Source: Cedecea davisae DSM 4568
GTDB taxonomy: Bacteria; Pseudomonadota; Gammaproteobacteria; Enterobacterales; Enterobacteriaceae
Assembly (NCBI RefSeq): GCF_000412335.2
Contig: NZ_KE161030.1
Location: forward strand, 4,267,915-4,331,914
Direction of reading: 5' to 3'
DNA length: 64,000 nt
The position numbers and the translations under genes were made by a program. The notes beneath the pieces were generated by a model. The model did not search any database. It was not told where the DNA came from and saw nothing but the letters and a program-made list of their open reading frames with translations. This document shows, one piece after another, positions 12,334 through 22,802 of the stretch (position 1 is its first letter; each line of letters opens with the position of its first letter).

Positions 12334-12936
12334 TCAACGCCAGATAAGCAGCACGCAGGCGGCGGTTAATACGCCCATGCTGACGTTGAAAATAGCCCAG
12401 GAGCGACGGCTGCGCAGGAACAGGCCTATCAAGCTGCCAAAGGCAATCCAGATAACGCCTGCGACGATGTTCACCAGCGCAATGCCGACGCTTATCATCG
12501 CCACCGAATGCAGGTAAGCAGCACCGGCAAGGCTAAAACTGGCGACCGCACCGAGTGCCATTAACCAGGCTTTGGGGTTGATAACCTGCAACAGCCCGCC
12601 CTGCCAGAACGGCACAGGAGCAGGCGGCGCGGCACCGGTTTCCAGGCGCTCATATTTTGCGGTGCCGATTTTCCAGGCCAGCCACAAAAGGTAAACGCTC
12701 CCTGCAATCTTAAGGATAAGGTGCAAAGCCGGGTACAGCAGGATCAAACTGCCGACGCCAAAGGCAACCAGCACTAAAATGCACTGCATGCCCAGCATAA
12801 TGCCTATCATCAGCGGCAGACTGCGGAAGAAACCGTAATTCGCCCCGGATGCGGTAAGTAACGTATTATTAGGGCCAGGTGTAATAGCGGCGACCCAGAG
12901 AAAGCCCAGCATCGAAAGAAAAAGCGTTGAGTCCAT
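12334..12936 (-). CDS. LysE/RhtB-family amino acid exporter
   Basis: 200 residues from ATG 12936 (MDSTLFLSMLGFLWVAAITPGPNNTLL), with GGAG about 10 nt upstream; a GTG six codons earlier is less likely. About six hydrophobic segments and the N-terminal TPGPN motif with GANYGFFRSLP mark the LysE/RhtB superfamily, which exports small amino acids or homoserine-like compounds by proton antiport. The specific substrate cannot be read from sequence. This gene is not present between yheS and yheT in E. coli K-12, so it is accessory at this locus. Confidence 0.85.
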   Translation of the reverse strand: MDSTLFLSMLGFLWVAAITPGPNNTLLTASGANYGFFRSLPLMIGIMLGMQCILVLVAFGVGSLILLYPALHLILKIAGSVYLLWLAWKIGTAKYERLETGAAPPAPVPFWQGGLLQVINPKAWLMALGAVASFSLAGAAYLHSVAMISVGIALVNIVAGVIWIAFGSLIGLFLRSRRSWAIFNVSMGVLTAACVLLIWR

Positions 12937-12997
12937 TAAGTGGGCGCTCCACACCCGATAGAATAATTAGCGAACTAAACGAAACTAACAGTGTGAT

Positions 12998-14014
12998 ATG
13001 GCCAGTACAAGCCCTTTAGAATTGAATATTCATCATGATGAAGGTGACGATTTCCGCCCTATGCGCGGGCTGAGTAACCCGCATCTGCAAACCATGATCC
13101 CACGTTTGATTCGCAGACGGATCAATTTCAAACCCCACTGGCAGCGTCTGGACATGCCGGACGGGGATTTTGTCGATCTCGCGTGGAGCGAAGACCCGCA
13201 GGCAGCCGCACACAAGCCGCGCCTGGTGGTGTTTCACGGACTGGAGGGAAGCCTGCACAGTCCTTATGCCCACGGCATGATTGAGGCCGCTAAAAAACGC
13301 GGCTGGTTAGGCGTAGTGATGCATTTTCGCGGCTGTAGCGGCGTCCCTAACCGCAAAGAACGCATCTATCATTCCGGCGAAACCGAAGACGGCAGCTACT
13401 TCCTGGACTGGTTAAATCAGCGCTATGGCGAAGTGCCTACCGCTGCGGTCGGCTTCTCGCTCGGCGGCAATATGCTTGCCTGCCTGATGGCTAAACAGGG
13501 CGCGGCCTGCACGCTCAAAGCGGGCGTAGTGGTTTCCGCTCCGCTGATGCTCGAGCAGTGCTGCTACCACATGGAGCAAGGCTTCTCGCGCTTCTATCAG
13601 CACTATCTGTTGAACCTGCTGAAGAAGAACGCGGCGCGCAAGCTGAAAAGCTACCCTGGCTCACTGCCTATTGACCTGCGTAAGCTAAAAAGCCTGCGCC
13701 GGATACGCGAATTTGATGATTTAATTACCTCAAAGATCCACGGTTTTGCCGACGCGCTGGACTATTACCGCCAGTGTAGCGCCATGCCGCTTCTGCCGGA
13801 CATCGCCAGCCCGACCCTCATTATTCACGCGAAGGACGATCCCTTTATGGATCATCACGTCATCCCCGACCGCGAGTCGCTACCGGCAAATATCCAATAC
13901 CAGCTCACCACCTACGGCGGCCACGTTGGCTTTGTCGGCGGCACGCTGCTGCGCCCGCAAATGTGGCTGGAACAGCGTATTCCCGACTGGCTAACCCGCT
14001 ACCTGGACAACTGA
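12998..14014 (+). CDS. yheT: Alpha/beta hydrolase YheT (UPF0017/ABHD1-3-like)
   Basis: 338 residues (E. coli 340). An alpha/beta hydrolase fold with the oxyanion region VVFHGLEGS, nucleophile elbow GFSLGGN (Ser near residue 153) and C-terminal catalytic Asp/His candidates in [11 protein letters not shown] and GGHVGF. The family is a predicted esterase/lipase; the physiological substrate in enterobacteria is unknown. One base separates it from yheU, which is probably co-transcribed. Confidence 0.94.
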   Translation: MASTSPLELNIHHDEGDDFRPMRGLSNPHLQTMIPRLIRRRINFKPHWQRLDMPDGDFVDLAWSEDPQAAAHKPRLVVFHGLEGSLHSPYAHGMIEAAKKRGWLGVVMHFRGCSGVPNRKERIYHSGETEDGSYFLDWLNQRYGEVPTAAVGFSLGGNMLACLMAKQGAACTLKAGVVVSAPLMLEQCCYHMEQGFSRFYQHYLLNLLKKNAARKLKSYPGSLPIDLRKLKSLRRIREFDDLITSKIHGFADALDYYRQCSAMPLLPDIASPTLIIHAKDDPFMDHHVIPDRESLPANIQYQLTTYGGHVGFVGGTLLRPQMWLEQRIPDWLTRYLDN

Positions 14015-14015
14015 A

Positions 14016-14234
14016 ATGATTCTTCCCTGGCAAGAGCTGGACCCGGAAACTCTCGATAACCTGATCGAATCTTTTGTATTACGCGAAGGCACGGATTATG
14101 GTGAGCAGGAGCGATCGCTGACGCAAAAAGTCGCCGACGTGAAGCGTCAATTGCAGAGCGGCGAAGCCGTGCTGGTCTGGTCTGAACTCCATGAAACGGT
14201 CAACATTATGCCGCGCGGCCAGCTTCGGGGCTAA
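14016..14234 (+). CDS. yheU: YheU family protein (UPF0270)
   Basis: 72 residues starting [20 protein letters not shown], the complete UPF0270 domain, same size as E. coli YheU. A small helical, acidic cytosolic protein of unknown function. It directly follows yheT and precedes prkB by 90 bp. Confidence 0.93.
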   Translation: MILPWQELDPETLDNLIESFVLREGTDYGEQERSLTQKVADVKRQLQSGEAVLVWSELHETVNIMPRGQLRG

Positions 14235-14255
14235 CTGCGACTCTCTGGGGTAATC

Positions 14256-14275
14256 TATACTTTCCAAAAAGTATA
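14256..14275. repeat. Inverted repeat upstream of prkB
   Basis: TATACTT-TCCAAA-AAGTATA, 7-bp perfect arms, 50 bp upstream of the prkB start. The position suits an operator or promoter overlap (TATACT may itself be a -10), but nothing more can be shown. Confidence 0.45.
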
Positions 14276-14324
14276 ACTATCAGATGCAGGCTCCCTTTCT
14301 GATTACCCATGGAGTTGTAGCCCT

Positions 14325-15194
14325 ATGTCAGCCAAACACCCGGTTATTGCGGTAACAGGTTCCAGCGGTGCCGGAACCACCACCACCAGCCTCGCCTTTC
14401 GTAAGATATTCCAGCAGCTCGGCCTGCGCGCTGCGGAACTGGAAGGCGACAGCTTTCATCGCTATACCCGCCCTGAAATGGATATGGCGATCCGCAAAGC
14501 CCGTGATTCAGGCCGCCATATCAGCTACTTCGGGCCAGAAGCCAACGACTTTGGGCTGCTGGAGCAAACCTTTATCGAATATGGCCAGAGCGGCAAAGGC
14601 CAGTCCCGTAAATACCTGCATACCTACGACGAAGCCGTGCCGTGGAATCAGGTGCCGGGAACGTTTACCCCGTGGCAGCCGCTGCCGGAGCCAACCGATG
14701 TGTTGTTTTATGAAGGGCTACACGGCGGGGTTGTTACGCCGCAACACAGCGTGGCCGATTGCGTAGATTTGCTGGTTGGCGTGGTGCCTATCGTCAACCT
14801 GGAGTGGATCCAAAAGCTGGTGCGGGACACCGGCGAGCGCGGGCATTCACGCGAGGCGGTGATGGACTCGGTTGTGCGATCGATGGAAGACTACATCAAC
14901 TTCATTACGCCGCAGTTCTCCCGCACCCACATTAACTTCCAGCGCGTACCCACGGTGGACACCTCAAATCCATTTGCCGCCCGCGCGATCCCTTCCCTCG
15001 ATGAAAGCTTCGTGGTCATTCACTTCCGCGGACTCGACGATATCGACTTCCCGTATTTGCTGGCGATGTTGCAGGGATCGTTTATTTCCCACATCAACAC
15101 GCTGGTGGTGCCGGGAGGGAAAATGGGGCTGGCGATGGAGTTGATTATGGCGCCGCTGGTAGAGAAATTGGCGCAGGGCAGGAAGATAGCTTAA
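14325..15194 (+). CDS. prkB: Putative phosphoribulokinase PrkB
   Basis: 289 residues of the phosphoribulokinase/uridine kinase family. The P-loop is GSSGAGTTT (about residues 12-20), in which the usual GK[ST] is GTT as in other enterobacterial PrkB proteins. YEGLHGG and the acidic EGDSFHRY segment are family features. There is no Calvin-cycle gene nearby, so the natural substrate is uncertain despite the name. It is followed by a hairpin and the convergent yhfA. Confidence 0.92.
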   Translation: MSAKHPVIAVTGSSGAGTTTTSLAFRKIFQQLGLRAAELEGDSFHRYTRPEMDMAIRKARDSGRHISYFGPEANDFGLLEQTFIEYGQSGKGQSRKYLHTYDEAVPWNQVPGTFTPWQPLPEPTDVLFYEGLHGGVVTPQHSVADCVDLLVGVVPIVNLEWIQKLVRDTGERGHSREAVMDSVVRSMEDYINFITPQFSRTHINFQRVPTVDTSNPFAARAIPSLDESFVVIHFRGLDDIDFPYLLAMLQGSFISHINTLVVPGGKMGLAMELIMAPLVEKLAQGRKIA

Positions 15195-15200
15195 TCCGAC

Positions 15201-15224
15201 ATGGGCGGTGCCGACACCGCCCAT
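15201..15224. terminator. Hairpin between prkB and yhfA
   Basis: ATGGGCGGTG-CCGA-CACCGCCCAT, perfect 10-bp stem between convergent genes. It lacks a clear T-tract on the plus strand, so termination is plausible but not certain. Confidence 0.55.
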
Positions 15225-15232
15225 CCCGAATA

Positions 15233-15637
15233 TTACCCTTCGATCACTTCATAGCTGTGGCTTATCTCAGCCGCTTTCTCCAGCATCAGCGTGACCGAGC
15301 AGTATTTCTGTGCCGTCAGCTCGACGGCACGAGCGACCGCGCTGTCTTTCAGGTCTTTGCCGGTAACCACAAAGTGCAGGTTGATATGCGTGAACAGGCG
15401 CGGCGCTTCTTCACGGCGCTCGGACGTCAGCTTCACTTCGCAGTCGGTCACCGCGTGGCGGCCTTTTTGCAAAATAGAAACCACGTCAATCGAGCTACAG
15501 CCCCCGGCGGCCATCAGCAGCATTTCCATCGGGCTTGGTGCTTTATCTCCGGAGTTACCGTCCATCAAAACCTGGTGGCCGGAAGCGGATTCACCGAGGA
15601 AGGTCATGCCTTCCACCCATTTAACTCGTGCCTGCAT
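15233..15637 (-). CDS. yhfA: OsmC family protein YhfA
   Basis: 134 residues with the OsmC/Ohr-like layout: an N-terminal beta region (MQARVKWVEGMTFLGES), the GDKAPSPMEMLLMAAGGCSSIDVVSIL helix carrying the first conserved cysteine, and KYCSVTLMLEKAAEISHSYEV with the second. OsmC-fold proteins reduce organic hydroperoxides; activity of YhfA itself is not established. It is divergent from crp, with a 314-bp shared regulatory region. Confidence 0.92.
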   Translation of the reverse strand: MQARVKWVEGMTFLGESASGHQVLMDGNSGDKAPSPMEMLLMAAGGCSSIDVVSILQKGRHAVTDCEVKLTSERREEAPRLFTHINLHFVVTGKDLKDSAVARAVELTAQKYCSVTLMLEKAAEISHSYEVIEG

Positions 15638-15754
15638 TTGCGTACTCCCAGTTGAGAAAAATTTCTTTCAGATTACGCGCCTGGGCCAAAACTGGCAACG
15701 TAAGGCGATCCAGGTCATGCTGAAACGAGACAATACAAGACACTTACCAAAAGC

Positions 15755-15760
15755 TATGCT
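15755..15760 (+). promoter_or_regulatory. crp promoter -10 element
   Basis: TATGCT within AAGCTATGCTAAAACA, about 190 bp upstream of the crp start. The same string surrounds the -10 of the main E. coli crp promoter as I recall it, giving a long leader as in that species. Upstream autoregulatory CRP sites were not clearly resolved. Confidence 0.6.
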
Positions 15761-15892
15761 AAAACAATCCGGATGCTGCTGCGGGACAGAGACGTTGATG
15801 CACGTAAGCAGAGGAAACGACTAATTACAGGCCGCAGGATTGACCTGCTCGCCAGCTCCCAGGGCTTGGGAAAATTTCACGATTGCAACGCC

Positions 15893-15917
15893 AGACAAGA
15901 GGTTCCGAGTCTTGTCT
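15893..15917 (+). promoter_or_regulatory. Stem-loop in crp mRNA leader
   Basis: AGACAAGA-GGTTCCGAG-TCTTGTCT, perfect 8-bp arms with a 9-nt loop, ending 34 nt before the crp ATG. It is transcribed if the upstream crp promoter is used. It could modulate translation or mRNA stability; no T-tract follows, so it is not a terminator. Confidence 0.55.
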
Positions 15918-15951
15918 TTGGTAGCCAGTTTACAACAGAGGATAACCGCGC

Positions 15952-16584
15952 ATGGTGCTTGGCAAACCGCAAACAGACCCGACTCTCGAATGGTTCTTGT
16001 CTCATTGCCACATTCATAAGTATCCGTCGAAGAGCACGCTGATTCACCAGGGTGAAAAGGCGGAGACGCTGTACTACATCGTCAAGGGCTCCGTAGCTGT
16101 TCTGATTAAAGATGAAGAAGGCAAGGAGATGATCCTTTCTTATCTGAATCAGGGTGATTTCATTGGTGAATTAGGGCTGTTCGAAGAAGGTCAGGAGCGT
16201 AGCGCCTGGGTTCGCGCCAAAACAGCCTGCGAAGTAGCTGAAATTTCTTATAAAAAATTCCGTCAGCTGATTCAGGTTAACCCGGATATCCTGATGCGTC
16301 TCTCATCCCAGATGGCTCGCCGTCTGCAGGTGACTTCCGAGAAAGTCGGCAACCTCGCCTTCCTCGACGTAACCGGCCGTATCGCACAGACGCTGCTCAA
16401 CCTGGCTAAACAGCCGGACGCGATGACCCACCCGGACGGTATGCAGATCAAAATCACCCGTCAGGAAATTGGCCAGATCGTGGGCTGCTCCCGCGAAACC
16501 GTTGGCCGTATTCTGAAAATGCTGGAAGATCAAAACCTCATCTCCGCACACGGGAAAACGATTGTCGTCTACGGCACTCGTTAA
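15952..16584 (+). CDS. crp: cAMP receptor protein (global regulator)
   Basis: 210 residues, near identical to E. coli CRP. The cyclic-nucleotide-binding domain includes [15 protein letters not shown] (Glu72, Arg82 and Ser83 contacts for cAMP). Activating regions and a C-terminal winged helix-turn-helix follow, with recognition helix [12 protein letters not shown] (from about residue 179). It activates carbon-source genes when cAMP is high; pckA and ppiA in this window are members of the regulon in E. coli. The ATG has AGAGGA upstream. Confidence 0.99.
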   Translation: MVLGKPQTDPTLEWFLSHCHIHKYPSKSTLIHQGEKAETLYYIVKGSVAVLIKDEEGKEMILSYLNQGDFIGELGLFEEGQERSAWVRAKTACEVAEISYKKFRQLIQVNPDILMRLSSQMARRLQVTSEKVGNLAFLDVTGRIAQTLLNLAKQPDAMTHPDGMQIKITRQEIGQIVGCSRETVGRILKMLEDQNLISAHGKTIVVYGTR

Positions 16585-16592
16585 TCAGTGCT

Positions 16593-16629
16593 AAAAAAGG
16601 CGTGTCGCTTCGGTAACACGCCTTTTTTG
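16593..16629 (+). terminator. crp terminator
   Basis: AAAAAAGGCGTGT-CGCTTCGGTA-ACACGCCTTTTTT, a strong GC stem containing a TTCG loop followed by a T-tract, 9 bp after the crp stop and before yhfK. Confidence 0.92.
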
Positions 16630-16646
16630 TCTCTACAATTCAGGCT

Positions 16647-18731
16647 ATGTGGAAAAGATTAATTTACCATCCCGAGGTTAACTACGCTCTGCGGCAAACG
16701 CTGGTGCTGTGCCTTCCCGTCGCCGTCGGTCTGGTACTCGGCAGCCTGCAAAACGGCCTGCTGTTCTCATTAGTTCCCGCCTGCTGCAACATCGCCGGGC
16801 TGGACACCCCCCACAAACGCTTCTTTAAACGCCTGATTATCGGCGGTGGCCTGTTTGCCGTCAGCAGCCTGATAATGCAGCTTCTCCTGCTCTACACCAG
16901 CGTACCGCTGCCGGCGATACTCATCGTCATGGCCCTGCTGCTGGGCGTAACGGCGGAGATAAGTTCGCTGCACGCCCGCCTGCTGCCCGCCTCGCTGATT
17001 GCCGCCATCTTCACGCTTAGCATGGCCGGGAATATGCCCATCTGGAAGCCGATGTTGCTGTATATCTCCGGCACCATCTGGTACGGCGCATTCAACTGGT
17101 TCTGGTTCAGGATGTGGCGCGAGCAGCCGCTGCGGGAGTCGCTGAGCCTGCTCTACCGGCAGTTGGCCGATTACTGCGAGGCGAAATACAGCATGCTGAC
17201 CCAGCACACCGATCCGGAAAAGGCGCTGCCGCCTTTGCTGGTTCGCCAGCAAAAAGCCGTGGATCTGATAACCACCTGCTACCAGCAGCTCCACATGCTG
17301 TCGGCCAATCAGCAGAACGGCTATAAGCGGCTGCTGCGTGCCTTTCAGGTCGCCCTCGATTTACAAGAGCATATTTCGGTTAGCCTGCATCAACCGGAGG
17401 AGGTTCAAAAGCTGGTGGAGCAAAGTCACGCCGAGGCCGTTATCCGCTGGAATGCACAAACTATTGCCGCCCGCCTGCGGGTACTGGCGGATGACATCCT
17501 TTACCACCGCTATCCCACGCGCTTCACCATGGAAAAACAGATAGATGCCCTGGAAAAGATTGCGCGCCAGAACCCTGATAACCCGGTCGGGCAGTTTTGC
17601 CACTATCACTTCAGCCGCATTGCCCGGGTGCTGAAAACCCAGCGCCCGCTCTACGTCCGGGATTTGATGGAGGACAGGGAGCGCCGCCTGCCGTTCTTCC
17701 CGGCGCTCAGGAATTACCTCTCGTTCAAATCCTCCGCGCTGCGCAGCTCCGCCCGCCTCGGCGTAATGCTGACTATCGCCAGCCTGCTCGGCTCGTTTTT
17801 ACATCTGCCAAAGCCCTACTGGATCCTGATGACGGTAATGTTCGTCACCCAAAACGGCTACGGCGCAACGCGGGTACGCATCGTCCACAGGGCGGCAGGC
17901 ACCATGGCGGGCCTGTGTATCGCCGGGATAACCCTGCACTTCCACGTCCCGGACAGCTACACGCTGCTGGCAATGCTGGCGATTACCCTGGTGAGTTACC
18001 TGTTTATCCGCAAAAGCTACGGCTGGGCGACCATCGGCTTCACCGTCACGGCGGTATACACCCTCCAGCTGATTACGCTGAGCGCCGAGAGCTACATCAT
18101 TCCAAGGCTGATAGACACCCTGCTCGGCTGCCTGATAGCCTTCGGCGGCATGGTCTGGCTCTGGCCGCAGTGGCAAACCGGCCTGCTGCGCCAGAACGCT
18201 CACGACGCGCTGGAAACCGACCAGGACGCGATTCGCCTGATCCTGAGTAATGACCCGGAGCCCACCCCGCTTGCCTGGCAGCGTATGCGGGTAAACCAGG
18301 CACACAACGCGCTGTTTAACTCGCTCAACCAGGCGATGCAGGAGCCGGGGTTCAATTCTCATTATCTTGCGGATATGAAGCTTTGGGTGACGCACAGCCA
18401 GTTTATCGTCGAGCATATCAACGCCATGACCACCCTGGCGCGCGAGCACAACATGCTGACGCCGGACCTGGCGCAGAAATATCTGCAATCCTGTGAAATA
18501 GCGCTTCAGCGCTGCCAGCAAAGGCTGGAATATGACGGGCCGGGGAGTTCGAACGATGCCAATATTCTGGACTCGGACACGCTGCCCACGGGGCCGTTAA
18601 GCACCATGGAGCAGCATTTACAGCGGATTCTGGGCCACCTTAACACCATGCATACCATTTCGTCGGTTGCCTGGCGTCAGCGGCCTCATCACGGGATTTG
18701 GCTGAGTCGCCGCCTGCGGCGCTCGGGTTAA
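16647..18731 (+). CDS. yhfK: YccS/YhfK (FUSC) family inner-membrane protein
   Basis: 694 residues. Two blocks of membrane segments (about residues 18-145 and 375-505) each precede a cytosolic region, as in the FUSC/AaeB-like transporters. LCLPVAVGLVLGSLQNGLLFSLVPA is in the first block, and YWILMTVMFVTQNGYGATR, containing the conserved TQNGYGAT signature, is in the second. It is a putative efflux component of unknown substrate. It begins 18 bp after the crp terminator and ends 2 bp from the convergent argD. Confidence 0.9.
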   Translation: MWKRLIYHPEVNYALRQTLVLCLPVAVGLVLGSLQNGLLFSLVPACCNIAGLDTPHKRFFKRLIIGGGLFAVSSLIMQLLLLYTSVPLPAILIVMALLLGVTAEISSLHARLLPASLIAAIFTLSMAGNMPIWKPMLLYISGTIWYGAFNWFWFRMWREQPLRESLSLLYRQLADYCEAKYSMLTQHTDPEKALPPLLVRQQKAVDLITTCYQQLHMLSANQQNGYKRLLRAFQVALDLQEHISVSLHQPEEVQKLVEQSHAEAVIRWNAQTIAARLRVLADDILYHRYPTRFTMEKQIDALEKIARQNPDNPVGQFCHYHFSRIARVLKTQRPLYVRDLMEDRERRLPFFPALRNYLSFKSSALRSSARLGVMLTIASLLGSFLHLPKPYWILMTVMFVTQNGYGATRVRIVHRAAGTMAGLCIAGITLHFHVPDSYTLLAMLAITLVSYLFIRKSYGWATIGFTVTAVYTLQLITLSAESYIIPRLIDTLLGCLIAFGGMVWLWPQWQTGLLRQNAHDALETDQDAIRLILSNDPEPTPLAWQRMRVNQAHNALFNSLNQAMQEPGFNSHYLADMKLWVTHSQFIVEHINAMTTLAREHNMLTPDLAQKYLQSCEIALQRCQQRLEYDGPGSSNDANILDSDTLPTGPLSTMEQHLQRILGHLNTMHTISSVAWRQRPHHGIWLSRRLRRSG

Positions 18732-18733
18732 AC

Positions 18734-19954
<1,221 letters not shown>

Positions 19955-19989
19955 TTATTCCCCACCCGTTTTTACGCGTCAATCATGAA

Positions 19990-20003
19990 TGAAAATATAA
20001 TCA
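19990..20003 (-). promoter_or_regulatory. ARG-box-like site upstream of argD
   Basis: On the minus strand TGATTATATTTTCA matches the ARG-box core TGAATWWWWATTCA at 12 of 14 positions and lies 36-49 bp upstream of the argD start. A properly spaced second box (18 bp + 3 bp) was not found by eye, so the call is tentative; ArgR control of argD is known in E. coli. Confidence 0.4.
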
Positions 20004-20043
20004 CGAAATATGCATAAAAAACCAAATACAGGCAAGCAGGAAT

Positions 20044-20607
20044 TTACCCGTTGAGGAAATTTGCCAGCAGCGCATGCCCCTGTTCGCTGAGAATACTTTC
20101 CGGGTGGAACTGCACGCCCTCCAGCGCCAGAGAGCGATGACGGATCCCCATAATTTCCTGCTTATCCGTCCACGCGGTAATCTCAAAGCAGTCGGGCAGG
20201 GTTTCGGGGGCAATCAGCAGCGAGTGGTAGCGGGTCACGGTCAGGGGATTGTTCAGCCCGCGAAATACGCCGCTGCCGCTATGAGTAATCGCCGAGGTTT
20301 TACCGTGCATCACCTGTTCTGCGCGAACGATAGTCGCCCCAAAGGCCTGGGCAATAGCCTGATGGCCCAGGCAAACCCCCAGGATGGGCAGCTTCCCGGC
20401 GAAATGGTTGATCGCCGCCAGCGAAATACCGGCTTCATTTGGCGTGCAGGGGCCGGGGGAGATGACCAGCTTTTCCGGGGCCAGTTGCTCGATGTCCGCC
20501 AGGCTTATTTCGTCGTTACGCTTAACCACCACTTCCGCACCCAGCTCGCAAAAATACTGGTACAGGTTCCAGGTGAAGGAATCATAGTTGTCGATAAGCA
20601 GTAACAT
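20044..20607 (-). CDS. pabA: Aminodeoxychorismate synthase component 2 (glutamine amidotransferase)
   Basis: 187 residues, class I glutamine amidotransferase that supplies ammonia to PabB for 4-amino-4-deoxychorismate in folate synthesis. The triad is Cys79 (LGVCLGHQA), His168 and Glu170 (VQFHPESIL). Same length as E. coli PabA. In E. coli K-12 fic and yhfG lie upstream of pabA; here only about 118 bp separate pabA from ppiA and neither gene is present. Confidence 0.97.
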   Translation of the reverse strand: MLLLIDNYDSFTWNLYQYFCELGAEVVVKRNDEISLADIEQLAPEKLVISPGPCTPNEAGISLAAINHFAGKLPILGVCLGHQAIAQAFGATIVRAEQVMHGKTSAITHSGSGVFRGLNNPLTVTRYHSLLIAPETLPDCFEITAWTDKQEIMGIRHRSLALEGVQFHPESILSEQGHALLANFLNG

Positions 20608-20725
20608 GGCGGCTCCGGTGCAAAAAAATAACCGCGCTATTCTAGACGCTTTCCGGCACGAAGCTCACAAAAATCTCGGATGCGAAAACGAAGGGTGGCG
20701 CGGGTTGAAAGCCCGCGCCGGATTC

Positions 20726-21463
<738 letters not shown>

Positions 21464-21578
21464 TCAGTTTATTTCTGTAATAAATTCATAATTCATTTAA
21501 ATAGATCACGCAAATGACTAAAATCTGCCCGTCCGCCGCGCTGTCAATGCGCTTTACACTTCCTTGCACAGGCTCGTT

Positions 21579-22763
21579 ATGACTAACAGCAACCGAACCA
21601 AGCTTTTATGGATTAGCTTCTTCTCCTACGCCCTGACCGGTGCGTTGGTAATTGTCACCGGCATGGTGATGGGGAATATCGCAGAGTACTTCAATCTGCC
21701 AGTATCCAGCATGAGTAACACCTTCACCTTTTTGAACGCCGGGATCCTTATCTCCATCTTCCTGAACGCCTGGCTGATGGAAATCGTTCCGCTGAAAACC
21801 CAGCTGCGCTTCGGCTTCCTGCTGATGGTGCTGGCGGTTGCAGGTCTGATCTTTGGTCATAACCTCGCTATCTTCTCGGCCTCTATGTTCGTTCTGGGCC
21901 TGGTAAGCGGGATTACCATGTCCATCGGTACGTTCCTGATAACCCACATGTATGAAGGACGCCAGCGCGGTTCACGCCTGCTGTTTACCGACTCCTTCTT
22001 CAGCATGGCCGGGATGATCTTCCCGATGGTTGCCGCTATCCTGCTGGCCCGCAGCATTAACTGGTACTGGGTCTACGTCTGCATCGGCCTGGTGTACGTT
22101 GCCATCTTCCTGCTGACCCTGGGCTGCGAATTCCCGGCGCTCGGCAAACATGCAAAACAGGAAAACACCCAGGTTACCAAAGAGAAGTGGGGCATCGGCG
22201 TGCTGTTCCTGTCCATCGCCGCACTCTGCTACATCCTGGGCCAGCTGGGCTTTATCTCCTGGGTACCGGAATACGCCAAAGGCCTGGGCATGAGCATCAA
22301 CGACGCCGGTAAACTGGTAAGCGACTTCTGGATGTCTTACATGTTCGGCATGTGGGCCTTCAGCTTCATCCTGCGCTTCTTCGACTTGCAGCGCATCCTG
22401 ACGGTTCTGGCGGGTGCGGCTACCGTGCTGATGTACCTGTTCAACCACGGTGACCCGGCTCATCTGGCCTGGTTTATTCTGGCGCTTGGCTTCTTCTCCA
22501 GCGCGATTTATACCACCATCATTACCCTAGGCTCACAGCAGACCAAAGTTTCTTCGCCGAAACTGGTTAACTTTGTGCTGACCTGCGGCACCGTGGGCAC
22601 CATGCTGACCTTTATCGTCACTGGCCCAATCGTTGCCCACAGCGGCCCTCTGGCCGCTCTGCATACCGCTAACGGTCTGTACGCTGTTGTCTTCGTCATG
22701 TGTCTGGTGCTTGGTTTCGTGACCAAACACCGTCGCCATGGCGCTGAGGCTGCCGCGCACTAA
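21579..22763 (+). CDS. tsgA: MFS transporter TsgA
   Basis: 394 residues from ATG 21579 ([21 protein letters not shown]); an ATG five codons upstream is less conserved. Twelve predicted membrane segments of the major facilitator superfamily. TsgA-specific segments include [20 protein letters not shown] and [20 protein letters not shown]. The substrate is unknown; in Salmonella the gene was noted for tellurite/selenite-related growth phenotypes. A CCCTCTCCC palindrome follows the stop by 15 bp. Confidence 0.94.
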   Translation: MTNSNRTKLLWISFFSYALTGALVIVTGMVMGNIAEYFNLPVSSMSNTFTFLNAGILISIFLNAWLMEIVPLKTQLRFGFLLMVLAVAGLIFGHNLAIFSASMFVLGLVSGITMSIGTFLITHMYEGRQRGSRLLFTDSFFSMAGMIFPMVAAILLARSINWYWVYVCIGLVYVAIFLLTLGCEFPALGKHAKQENTQVTKEKWGIGVLFLSIAALCYILGQLGFISWVPEYAKGLGMSINDAGKLVSDFWMSYMFGMWAFSFILRFFDLQRILTVLAGAATVLMYLFNHGDPAHLAWFILALGFFSSAIYTTIITLGSQQTKVSSPKLVNFVLTCGTVGTMLTFIVTGPIVAHSGPLAALHTANGLYAVVFVMCLVLGFVTKHRRHGAEAAAH

Positions 22764-22778
22764 TCGTCTTGCTGTTCC

Positions 22779-22802
22779 CCCTCTCCCTTAGCGGGGAGAG
22801 GG
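22779..22802. repeat. CCCTCTCCC/GGGAGAGGG palindrome, copy 2 (overlaps codA 3' end)
   Basis: CCCTCTCCC-TTAGCG-GGGAGAGGG with 9-bp perfect arms between convergent tsgA and the cytosine deaminase gene. The stop codon and last residues (S-P-R) of the deaminase are encoded within this repeat. Confidence 0.8.

Noticed and set aside
14325..15194. prkB as evidence for a Calvin cycle
   Set aside because: No RuBisCO or other Calvin genes are near, and PrkB homologues occur in heterotrophic enterobacteria; only family membership is claimed.
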